A stretch of 28,624 bases of DNA from a virus. The stretch lies in IMG/VR virus record IMGVR_UViG_3300023176_006145, positions 1 to 28,624 of that record, one strand, 5' to 3'. Shown here one piece after another: positions 8,350-18,063 of the stretch (position 1 is its first letter; every line of letters begins with the position of its first letter). Under the pieces are notes generated by a model, which was given only the letters and a program-made list of their open reading frames with translations, did no database searches and was not told the origin of the DNA. The position numbers and the translations under genes are program-made.

Positions 8350-11300
8350 TTATGTTGTGGATAATAATTTAGTGCCAGCGGCAAGAGTTTGATATTCGGC
8401 AATCAAGTCATTATCCAAAATTGTCGCTTCAGCAACAGTTGCATTAGAATATTCAATTCTAATTTTCCAATCTGCCTGGAATGCACCGCCAGAGGTTGCT
8501 GCTGGATTAGCATTACTGTCAAGTTTTAGGAATAATATACCGTTATCGGGATCCCAGTTTACAACCTTAGCACCAAAATCTGTATATGGTCCTGGAGGAG
8601 GTCCATAAGTAATACGCTGAACTGTATTTATAATTGGTCGAGAAACTACATTACTACCTTCAATAATTTCAGATCCATAAATTAAATCATCAAACAGTTC
8701 AGGGGCGGTGGAATTAATTACAATAATTTGATCAAATGGTAATTTAGCACCAACAACTACATTACTCAAAGTCTCATTAGTTCCGTTAGTATCGTATGCA
8801 ATAGTTCCATATGTTGCATCAATAAATCTTTCTGGAAAATTGGTAGTGGCAGGAATGATGAAATTAAATTCAGCAAATTCTCCTTCGCCAACTGCAGGCA
8901 AATATTGATCTTGAATAGTTTCAATTTCAACAGTATTTGCATTCAAATCTACAACTGGATCTGAAAAAGTTAATAAAGTAACAACATTTGCTTGTACAAG
9001 TTGTCTGGATCTTAAAGACTCTCTAACTGGTTGTAACTGAATAATATCAGAGAAATACAAGTTAGGAACACCCAATAAATTAGGAAAAAATTCAATAGGA
9101 TTTCCAGATTTTGGTTTAGTTATATTGACCGACAATCTGGTAGAACTTAAAATATTATTAATATCTCTCGGTACTATCTGATCATCTTGAATAATGACAT
9201 CTCCAGCTTCTACGGGAGGATCAATATCAACATCATTATAGTCATCATCAGAACCAACATAAATGTATGCTTCAAAAGAAGATCCAAATTTTGGAGCAGC
9301 AGAAAACTCAATAACACTACCAAAAAGTCTATATGAAGCAAGATTGTTATCGTATGCAGGTTCTCTGTCTGTAGCTTCTACTGACGGAATTTGATAAACA
9401 CCGTCAATGAAGATAATTAAGTTTGCAGAAATATTTGCTTCTGGTTTATTTTTAGCATTAAAACTAAAGATTTCACCAGCAGGATCTCTCAATTCAAATA
9501 TTCTATCAGATCCATTAAATTGTGTGGAAACATCTTGTACACTAATTGTTTGACCAAGATAGAATATATTACAAGGACTTTCAGTTTTTGGTGGTTCTGA
9601 TACAAATTCTATCGCACGATCTCCATCTGTATCTGTAGTTAAGGTATATGAAGAAGGAACATTTTGTAATATGCCATTAAGAATTACAAAAATATCAGAA
9701 TTAATTGGTAATGTAACTGGTTCAAATTGTTCTGTTAATTTAAATACTGTTTTTTCACCATCAAAACCTCTTCTAAACGATTTAACTGTTAATTGTTGTG
9801 GAATAATTTTCTCAAAAGAAGTTCCCCGTACATAGAATGTTATAAGACTACTGTTTAATTGAGATCTATCAATAGTTAATTGGTCACCTGTAATGTTGGC
9901 AATTTTGCAGATTTCAACATCATTAATTAAAATATAATCATTTTGTAAAAATAATGCTCCTTCTCCGGTAGGGACAGTAAGTATGCTCTGGGTTGGTGGT
10001 TCAATAATGATCGCAGGTAAATCTGCTGCATCGTACCCAGTACCGCCGCTAAGGGCAATCTGAGTGACTTGACCCCCTACTACAGTCGCAGTAGCAGTAG
10101 CACCCTCTCCAGAACCTCCTACGAGGGTTACATTCGGTGTAAACGTGTAGTCACTACCCTCAAAAACTTGAATTGCATTTCCAGTAAGAGCACCCCCACT
10201 TATATTACCTGCGTCTACTACATAAACTGCAGTTCCAAGTCTTAATCCAGAGGCATCATCAATACTACTAATTACTCCTGTAGATTGTGAACTTGCAAGA
10301 CCACTCAAAATAGTGTCGCCATCGACAAAACCATTATCCTTATTTGGAATAGAGTCATCAATATTTAAATTAATAATTTCAAAGGTGTTGTGTACAAAGT
10401 CAATAGCAGTGGTAATTGGAATATTGATGTTGAGAGTGATGCCACTGATATTTTCAAGTGTAACCACTCGTGTTGCACGATCTATAGATACAATTTCAAG
10501 TTCATCATTATTTGGACTTGTTAATCCAATGCCAGCATTAAATATTACTCTGTCGCCCTCAAAAATATTTCTTGTAGTATTAAAAGTTACTGTAAATTGT
10601 TGTCCTGCAGTTACAGAACTAACTTGCGATGTTTCTGCTATAATTTTAGTAACTTTACTGGATTTGGATTTAATTACACCGAACGATAATTCGTCAGATC
10701 TAACAATATTGTCTCCTATTACAAAATTAGAAATATCTTCCTTAACCTGAATGATATTTTGACTAATATCATCAAATTGGTAGTTTGGTGTCGTTGTGTT
10801 TCCTTCAGGATCACTTCTTTGATATAAAAGACCAATAAATTGTCTTCCAACAGAAGAGAATTCATCTTCAGGAGTATTTGGGTTATCTTCAGAAAGAATT
10901 GTTTTATATGGAGGTTCAGTAAAATTAATTTTTCTAACTCCACTTGATAATGTATCATATACAATAGATGGAGATTGTATAACTCCAGCGATATCTACAA
11001 TATAACTATTTGAATCAACTACAAAACCTTCTGGAATTTCTTCTTGACCGTCTTCAATTTTATAAGTATATTTTTCAGCAATGATAATATCAGTTTTTGT
11101 AGTTAAAGATACACCAACTGGATCGATAAAGACCATCAAAGTAAAATAGTTAAAGTCATCATTAAATACTATGTTTTTACTACCATTAATAGTATAAACA
11201 TCTGTAGACATTAATGCACCATCAACGAATACAAAATAACTTTCGTTGGAAGTTGCTCCGGGAGGAGTATTGGCAAGAACTATCTCTGTCCCACTTGTAT

Positions 11301-14300
11301 ATGATTGTTGATTAACGTTTTCAAACGTATTATTGAGAAATCCTGAGAAATATCTAACTGAAATTTCACTACCTTCAGGAATAGTTTCAGTAAATGTAAT
11401 TTCTCCATTATTATTACCAGAGATCGTAAATGCTGAAGTTGGTAACTGTACAACACCATCGATAAGTACCAAATAATTGTTTAAATCAATGACTGAGAAT
11501 ATTCCTGCTGGCCAAGGAGTATTGTTCGCATCTAAAAGTGAAAAAGTAGTCGCATCTGCAGTGGTAATTTCTGAAGATTCGTATATTACCGTAGTTTCAT
11601 TTACTTTTCTATAAGTTAATGATTCGCCTTCAGGTAATAATTGTCCCTCCGCCCGACTGCTTGTAAAAGTAATATTCTTATCAGATGCAGTAACAAACCA
11701 AGAAGTTCCATACGTTTGAATTACATTATCAAGTAAAATAACCATTTGATCTACATCATAATCTTCAATATAATTTGGATTTCCTTGATTATCTGTTGGA
11801 TTTAAAGGATCAACAACTTTCAATTCAAAAGAAGTTTGTGCTCCATCAAATTCCTCAGAAAAATCTTCAAAAACTGCAACAATTGCCGCTTCTGTTTCTT
11901 TAATATCAGTTAGTTGTCTATTATAGACTTGAACTTCATCAAGACCTTGACTCTTAGTAACCAAATAATTATACTTTCTTCTAAAAGAAACTTCCTCAGA
12001 AACATCTGTAGAGATTGTCAGATCAGTTGCTGCAGTAACAGTAGGTTGAAGTTCAATATTTTTGTAAGTCGTTTCGTCTTTATCTGCACCCAATGGAATA
12101 GTATTTTTAATAGTTGTTCTTGCAAAAATATTATATCCAGTTGGGTGAGCAGCACCAATATAATTTTCTTTCCATTCACTAAATGGAACATCTACACCAA
12201 TTTCATATGAAAATCTCTGATATTTAAAGCTGTCTTGAATTCTTTCAAAATTAGATCCAAGGAAAGAATCAACTGTTAAGAAACTTTTTGGTTTTTCAAT
12301 AACTGTTCCAAGTATTGGAGCAGCATTTGTTCCTCTTGATAAAGTAACAACACCAGTTGATTTACTACTTTCCCCAAAAACAATGTCACCAATACTTACG
12401 TTGGAATTGAATCTTTCAACACGTAACGTAGAACTGGAAGGTTGCCATCCTTGATTTGCGGTTACAAATCCAAACTTAGATTGATCATTGTTGATAATTA
12501 TTTTTTCTGTAGCACTAAACGTTGATTGAGAAACAATAGCAACAGCAGTTGCAACTCTACTCAATGAAATGTACTCGTATCTTGTGTCAGTGACGGTATT
12601 AAAGTCTATGCTTGCAATTTCTCCACTGGTTCTTGGATCTACTCCATCTGCTGCAGGTGCAGATTGAACTGAATTTGCTCTACACTCTATACCAGATACC
12701 TCTATTTTTGCAAAAAATACATCACTCTCTGCGGTTTTCTCTACTCCACCTTCTGTATAGTATAATCTAACTTTAAATTGATCATCTTGTAAGATGTAAT
12801 TATTAAAAGCAAATTTGAAAGTTAAAATAGTATCAATGCCAGTTCCAGTTAGTGAGGTAAAATAATACTTTTCAATATTGAGATCTGGTGCAGAATTGTA
12901 TCTCTGCCCTTCATTAACAATAAATAATCCAGTTAAATTTCCCGAAATACTGGAGTAAGTTGCAGATATTTCAGCATGAAATTCTGAATTATTTGGCAAC
13001 CCTCCGCCAGTTACAACAACTCTTGGATCAAACAAATAATTAGACCCAATAGAAGTTAATTGTACGTCAGTTACCGTAAAATTGTTACTAATTTGTAAAA
13101 TTCTTGGGAATTGAATAACAGGTTTTTGTCTAAAATCTGAACTAAATCCATACCCAGAAAATCTCTTCTCAACATTTAAAATCAAACCAATACTTTTTGT
13201 AAGTGGTGAAATAATTGCACCAATTCCATCATCAGAATTAATACTCTTTATTCCCGGAGCAGTTATATATGAAAATCCACCAGAAGATAACGTAGCAAAA
13301 TTTATTGGACCTTTTGCATTTTTGGAAGTAGTTGTATAAGAAATTGTGTTTGAGTTATAAAGACTTAATTGAACGTCTGCATTTTCTGGGTCAATATTAT
13401 TAACTACAGAAAATTCTGTAGAATTTGCTGTTAAAATTTTATAATTGTCATTAATAGGTTCTTGTAAAGTTTTTACTAAAATTGTCTTTGTTATTGATGA
13501 ATCATTTGGATTTGTAATTACCATAAAATATGAAGTCAAATCAGAATCATCTGGAGAAATAACAAAATTAGTTAATCGATTATTAGAATCAAATGTTTTA
13601 TCGATAGTAATGTCAAAGTATTTTCTACCAGGAACTAACTCACCATCTTCATTAGTAGAGGGACCAAAGAACGAAATATCAAGATTGTCAGTTGTAAAGA
13701 AATAATCATAATTTTCATAGAATGATATTCCAGTATCAACTCCAGGTATGTTAGTAATTGCATAGGTAGCAGGATTGACTGGGTTACCATCTAATGTAAC
13801 ATCAATAGAATTGCCATTTACTGATATATCTCTAACTTCTTGCTTATTTAAAGATGCGGTTACTGTAATATCATCTCCTGGAACCAATTCTGTATTACTT
13901 GAGGTAAATGTAGTGATAATTTTATCTTCTTCATAAGAAGATACTTTAGCAGTAATAAATTTTCGAATAGGAGCATTTGTATATTTGGTATGAGTATCTA
14001 CAGCAGTACCAAAAAGTCCTCTTTCAATATCTAATGTATGTTTTTGTGTGGTTCCTACAATTTCAACAGGGAAGAAAGTTCCTAATCCATAAGTTGGACT
14101 ATCACTAACTTCTACCAATACATTATCATCAAATTCAGTTAAAGTAGCATCAAATTGAATATCTTGAATTTCAGTTCCATCAAGAACTAAACAATCTTGA
14201 TTGCTACCACCAAAAGATTGAAGTTCTTGATCAAAATATACGTAATATGGACCAGGACCACCAAGATCAGGTTCAATAATATCAAATGCCTGAACAGAGG

Positions 14301-17300
14301 TGGTGTTTTCTACAGTAATTTCAACAATTCTTGCATATTCATTATCTAAACTAATAATATCATTAACAACATATTGATTACTGTTATATACAGTAACTTT
14401 ATCGATAAGAGTTAATGGACTTGTAGTTTCATGAGACTCTCGAATGCTATTATTAACGCCTCTAATTACACCAAGCAATAAATTTCCAGAATCTATAAAA
14501 ATAACTTTAATTATTTCATTATCAATTTTAAAATAATCATATAATTGATATCCAGCAACAGTGTCTACTGCAATCAAAGATAAGTCAGAATTAATATTTG
14601 CAGTTAAATTAATAGTTGTTTGTGTAGGTGTTAATTCTAAAGATGTCTTACTTCCAGTAACTGTATTAATAAAATTAATATCGTCAAATACATTCTCTCC
14701 AATAGAAATTGGAGAACTGACAGTATCTACATAAACTTCTTTCTTTTTACTATCAACAGCAATTACAGTTCCTTGGAATCCAGAATTAGTCTTAATGACA
14801 CTTCCAGATATAAATGGTGAAGTGTCTTCATCATAAGTGAAGAAGTCATAGGTATTTTTAGTTACCTGAGTAATTTCTTTACCTTTGAGTGAACTTACAA
14901 ATCCACTGGCACCAAAACCTCCAGTTCCCTCATTGTCAAATACTAAGGTATCTCCAATTTTGTATAAATCTCCACCAGAAACTACATCCAGTGCAAATAA
15001 TGTAGAATCGGTAGATTCAGGAATCGCCTCAACTACAAAGTTGCCAGGATCTTCTGGTAAAATGTAACTATCACCTAATTTACTTACATATCTACTTAAA
15101 TTATCAGTTACATTGTTTAGAGTTCTATTTTCTTTAATATTGAATGTATTTTCAGTTTTTCCTCGATATTTTGGTCCAATAAAATATGGGAATCCATCTC
15201 TATTTTTATTTGCATCTGTAGAATGCGTCATGAAATATGCATATACTCCATCTGGATATTCTGGAGTTATACAAAATCTACCATTATTTTCATCTAAATT
15301 GAATGGATTAGCAATCCATTCCCAATCCTCAGCATAGTATCCAATTTCAAAATTTCCTAATCCAAGACCACCAATTTGAGATCTAATTGGTTCAATATTT
15401 TGCTTCTTTTTATAACCACTAACCATTCTTACAACTGCAGAACCAGGAGAAAGTGGATCAGAGTACCCAAAAGGACCATAAATTGGGGCACCATCAAATG
15501 CCCATCCAATAATTGGTGAGTGTGGATTCCCAGCGGTAGTCCACTCGCCAGTTTCATACAATACACGCTGATAAGAGTTTGTGGTATTATTGTAATACCT
15601 TAAATTTTCAGGAATTCCAAGATAATAATAAGTAAGATCATTACCATTGATTTCTTGATAAGATCCGTCACTTTGAATAGTTTCAGCATAATTATTAACT
15701 GGAGTCCATCTTTGAGATCTTATATTTAATACTTCATCCTTTCCACTTTCTAAAATAACTGCAGATGTTGTGGTCAGTCCATAATTAAGTCCTGGATTTA
15801 ATATAACAAAAGATTCAACTTGATCTACAGGTACTGTGTTACCATCTCCAAGTTTAGCAATTACTTCACCGCCAACACCATTTCCAGAAGAATCTACAAG
15901 AGTAACTCTTGGAGGTGAATTATATCCAGAACCTCTGTTAATTACAGATACTGCAGATATTCTTCCATTGGTTACAACAACAGATGCAGTTGCACCAATT
16001 CCCTTTACCAAATTATATTGGGGATCTTCTGTATATTTTGCTCCAGCATTTGTAATATTTACATTATAAATAAATCCTTCAATTAATGCGCTTAATTGTG
16101 CAGGATTTGCAACTGCTGGTGTAATTGTAATTGTTGGAGTTGTTGTATATCCAGATCCTGGATCAATTATTCTAATTTTTGTAATTTTGCCAGATACTAC
16201 AACAGCAGATACAACTGCTTGCCTAAATGTAATATTTGGATCATTACCCGCACCTTTATCTACAAAAATAGATACATTTGTTGGATATCCTGACCCACCA
16301 TCTTCAATATTGACTTTTGCTAAATGACCATTAATTTTCAATTCAGCAGTTGCTTGAACTGCTCCTGCTTCATCTGTAGTTGGAGGATCAATAGTAATTA
16401 ATGGTGGATTTGCAACATTAAATTGAGATCCACCATTTTCAATATTAATAGATTGAATTTTACCAAGAATACTAAAATTATTACTTTTCCAATTAATAAT
16501 TGGAATTCCATCTGTGGCAAGAGCAACAGGGAATTGTGCAATAGTGTTTTCTTGATCTTCTAAATTCCTTTGAACAAAATTTCTTGGAATTTTTACAAAT
16601 TTATCTACAGGAGAAATACGAGTATTTACCGGTAAATTTAAAGGTACTCTATTTACTTCTGGGTTTCCTGGATATAGTTCAAAAGGTGCTTTTGATCTTG
16701 TAAGATACAAATCGGTATTGGAATAATATAAATTAGTAACAGAAGATAGTACACCTTTGGTTTTATTTACTGGAAGAGTATTATTATATGACCAAGTAGT
16801 TAAAATAGGATCATCTGTTAAAGTAATGTAAGAAATGAATCCAGCATCTCCTGGAGTATATCCTACATTATCAGTTCCAGTAATTTCAGTAATTCCAGAA
16901 TAAACAGAAAAGTAAAACTCAGGATTATCTTTTACAACACATAATGTGCTTAAGTCAAATACAATTTTACCTACAGGTGAACCAAGGTCTTGCAATTTAA
17001 AAATAGAATCATCACAAACAAAGAAATTTTCTTGTTTTTGCGAATAAGTTATAAAAATATTTCCATATCTTATAATTCCAGACTCAGGAAATCCATCTGT
17101 GCCATCTACATACAGTCTTTTAAAAACATAATCAGGTTCTGAAACAATTTTAGTAAATTCTGTAGTGACTATATTTTCTGAGTTTGAAATTTCATATTCA
17201 ATTGCTAATGAAGTAAATGTATAGAGACTTTCAGATGAAATTACAGTAAATTCATTTTCACCTTGGACAAGTTGTTTAAATTGTAATTCCGAATTTGGAT

Positions 17301-18060
17301 AATTATCCAAATTTCTAAATCTTACAATACGTTTACCTTCAAAAATAGAATTGGACGGAGTTGTTAGTGAATCTCTAAAATTTCTAAGTTCTGGTGTTTC
17401 CTGGAATAGAAATTTAAAATAAAAATCAATTCCTTGAGGAGTTCCTTTAGTAATATAAAAATCTTTTACTCTTTTTAGGATGGCATCGATGTTTAATCCA
17501 CGATTTAAATTATCTTCTAATACATTTTTAGGAAAATCAGGTAAATACTGTTCTCTAAGTTTTTCTAAAAAGTAAAAAAGATATATGTATGACTGATTAT
17601 ATACGATAGTACCTGCAGTGTGTGCAGATGCTACAGTCTGAATATTTGCAGTAAATCCAGAATCAATTTCTAATGAATTGTATATATACCCCCTTGCAAT
17701 AAGTTCTAATCTTGTTACTTTTTCCCCATCTACAAGATCAGGACCTAAATTTTTATATAAAATAACTTCGTCATCAATTTTTATTAGTCCATTAGGAGCA
17801 AAAACGGGAGTGCCGCTTAATAATAGTTCGTCAGAGTCATCTTCAATATCAGAGTATAGTACTGAAGATATATCTATCCCAGTATACGTCTCTACATTAA
17901 TCAAATCTCCAATATTATTCAGTAAATCTAAAGCATTACTATTTGTTTCTAAGAACGCATAGTAATCCTTTAAGAAATTTACAAAATTAGGATATTCAGA
18001 CGCATAATACTGAGGTACTTGCGATGAAACCGTATTAGATACTCTTAAGTCGTTAAACAT
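8350..18060 (-). CDS. Giant gp7-type baseplate wedge protein with YHYH-like domain (3236 aa)
   Basis: This gene occupies the place of T4 gene 7, between gp6 and gp8. Residues about 20-40 (YPNFVNFLKDYYAFLE) and 195-220 (VKDFYITKGTPQGIDFYF, then KFLF) resemble the C-terminal part of T4 gp7, which has FEAFCEAYIQYL and FYSTKGIEASYKFLF (recalled). Here that domain is at the N-terminus. Residues about 560-790 carry repeated GSGY motifs. Residues about 830-965 resemble a YHYH domain (HSPIIGWAFDGAPIYGPFGY, LDENNGRFCITPEYPDG, FPYFIGP), but the name motif reads YAYF. Residues about 2080-2400 and 2760-2960 hold recurring units such as YLVLIDGVVQLPTSAFTI and EITFTETIPEGSEISVRYF, typical of phage fibre-like beta repeats. 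No catalytic motif or membrane segment is seen. T4 gp7 has 1032 aa, so this is three times longer. The start lies three bases after the gp6 stop. A wedge role is inferred from domain and position; the extension's role is unknown. Confidence 0.88.
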   Translation of the reverse strand: MFNDLRVSNTVSSQVPQYYASEYPNFVNFLKDYYAFLETNSNALDLLNNIGDLINVETYTGIDISSVLYSDIEDDSDELLLSGTPVFAPNGLIKIDDEVILYKNLGPDLVDGEKVTRLELIARGYIYNSLEIDSGFTANIQTVASAHTAGTIVYNQSYIYLFYFLEKLREQYLPDFPKNVLEDNLNRGLNIDAILKRVKDFYITKGTPQGIDFYFKFLFQETPELRNFRDSLTTPSNSIFEGKRIVRFRNLDNYPNSELQFKQLVQGENEFTVISSESLYTFTSLAIEYEISNSENIVTTEFTKIVSEPDYVFKRLYVDGTDGFPESGIIRYGNIFITYSQKQENFFVCDDSIFKLQDLGSPVGKIVFDLSTLCVVKDNPEFYFSVYSGITEITGTDNVGYTPGDAGFISYITLTDDPILTTWSYNNTLPVNKTKGVLSSVTNLYYSNTDLYLTRSKAPFELYPGNPEVNRVPLNLPVNTRISPVDKFVKIPRNFVQRNLEDQENTIAQFPVALATDGIPIINWKSNNFSILGKIQSINIENGGSQFNVANPPLITIDPPTTDEAGAVQATAELKINGHLAKVNIEDGGSGYPTNVSIFVDKGAGNDPNITFRQAVVSAVVVSGKITKIRIIDPGSGYTTTPTITITPAVANPAQLSALIEGFIYNVNITNAGAKYTEDPQYNLVKGIGATASVVVTNGRISAVSVINRGSGYNSPPRVTLVDSSGNGVGGEVIAKLGDGNTVPVDQVESFVILNPGLNYGLTTTSAVILESGKDEVLNIRSQRWTPVNNYAETIQSDGSYQEINGNDLTYYYLGIPENLRYYNNTTNSYQRVLYETGEWTTAGNPHSPIIGWAFDGAPIYGPFGYSDPLSPGSAVVRMVSGYKKKQNIEPIRSQIGGLGLGNFEIGYYAEDWEWIANPFNLDENNGRFCITPEYPDGVYAYFMTHSTDANKNRDGFPYFIGPKYRGKTENTFNIKENRTLNNVTDNLSRYVSKLGDSYILPEDPGNFVVEAIPESTDSTLFALDVVSGGDLYKIGDTLVFDNEGTGGFGASGFVSSLKGKEITQVTKNTYDFFTYDEDTSPFISGSVIKTNSGFQGTVIAVDSKKKEVYVDTVSSPISIGENVFDDINFINTVTGSKTSLELTPTQTTINLTANINSDLSLIAVDTVAGYQLYDYFKIDNEIIKVIFIDSGNLLLGVIRGVNNSIRESHETTSPLTLIDKVTVYNSNQYVVNDIISLDNEYARIVEITVENTTSVQAFDIIEPDLGGPGPYYVYFDQELQSFGGSNQDCLVLDGTEIQDIQFDATLTEFDDNVLVEVSDSPTYGLGTFFPVEIVGTTQKHTLDIERGLFGTAVDTHTKYTNAPIRKFITAKVSSYEEDKIITTFTSSNTELVPGDDITVTASLNKQEVRDISVNGNSIDVTLDGNPVNPATYAITNIPGVDTGISFYENYDYFFTTDNLDISFFGPSTNEDGELVPGRKYFDITIDKTFDSNNRLTNFVISPDDSDLTSYFMVITNPNDSSITKTILVKTLQEPINDNYKILTANSTEFSVVNNIDPENADVQLSLYNSNTISYTTTSKNAKGPINFATLSSGGFSYITAPGIKSINSDDGIGAIISPLTKSIGLILNVEKRFSGYGFSSDFRQKPVIQFPRILQISNNFTVTDVQLTSIGSNYLFDPRVVVTGGGLPNNSEFHAEISATYSSISGNLTGLFIVNEGQRYNSAPDLNIEKYYFTSLTGTGIDTILTFKFAFNNYILQDDQFKVRLYYTEGGVEKTAESDVFFAKIEVSGIECRANSVQSAPAADGVDPRTSGEIASIDFNTVTDTRYEYISLSRVATAVAIVSQSTFSATEKIIINNDQSKFGFVTANQGWQPSSSTLRVERFNSNVSIGDIVFGESSKSTGVVTLSRGTNAAPILGTVIEKPKSFLTVDSFLGSNFERIQDSFKYQRFSYEIGVDVPFSEWKENYIGAAHPTGYNIFARTTIKNTIPLGADKDETTYKNIELQPTVTAATDLTISTDVSEEVSFRRKYNYLVTKSQGLDEVQVYNRQLTDIKETEAAIVAVFEDFSEEFDGAQTSFELKVVDPLNPTDNQGNPNYIEDYDVDQMVILLDNVIQTYGTSWFVTASDKNITFTSSRAEGQLLPEGESLTYRKVNETTVIYESSEITTADATTFSLLDANNTPWPAGIFSVIDLNNYLVLIDGVVQLPTSAFTISGNNNGEITFTETIPEGSEISVRYFSGFLNNTFENVNQQSYTSGTEIVLANTPPGATSNESYFVFVDGALMSTDVYTINGSKNIVFNDDFNYFTLMVFIDPVGVSLTTKTDIIIAEKYTYKIEDGQEEIPEGFVVDSNSYIVDIAGVIQSPSIVYDTLSSGVRKINFTEPPYKTILSEDNPNTPEDEFSSVGRQFIGLLYQRSDPEGNTTTPNYQFDDISQNIIQVKEDISNFVIGDNIVRSDELSFGVIKSKSSKVTKIIAETSQVSSVTAGQQFTVTFNTTRNIFEGDRVIFNAGIGLTSPNNDELEIVSIDRATRVVTLENISGITLNINIPITTAIDFVHNTFEIINLNIDDSIPNKDNGFVDGDTILSGLASSQSTGVISSIDDASGLRLGTAVYVVDAGNISGGALTGNAIQVFEGSDYTFTPNVTLVGGSGEGATATATVVGGQVTQIALSGGTGYDAADLPAIIIEPPTQSILTVPTGEGALFLQNDYILINDVEICKIANITGDQLTIDRSQLNSSLITFYVRGTSFEKIIPQQLTVKSFRRGFDGEKTVFKLTEQFEPVTLPINSDIFVILNGILQNVPSSYTLTTDTDGDRAIEFVSEPPKTESPCNIFYLGQTISVQDVSTQFNGSDRIFELRDPAGEIFSFNAKNKPEANISANLIIFIDGVYQIPSVEATDREPAYDNNLASYRLFGSVIEFSAAPKFGSSFEAYIYVGSDDDYNDVDIDPPVEAGDVIIQDDQIVPRDINNILSSTRLSVNITKPKSGNPIEFFPNLLGVPNLYFSDIIQLQPVRESLRSRQLVQANVVTLLTFSDPVVDLNANTVEIETIQDQYLPAVGEGEFAEFNFIIPATTNFPERFIDATYGTIAYDTNGTNETLSNVVVGAKLPFDQIIVINSTAPELFDDLIYGSEIIEGSNVVSRPIINTVQRITYGPPPGPYTDFGAKVVNWDPDNGILFLKLDSNANPAATSGGAFQADWKIRIEYSNATVAEATILDNDLIAEYQTLAAGTKLLSTT

Positions 18061-18063
18061 GTT

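Noticed and set aside
1780-17962. Numerous plus-strand frames of 60-145 codons opposite the structural genes
   Set aside because: They have no ribosome sites or family features and arise from the composition of long Thr/Ser/Asn-rich genes on the other strand.
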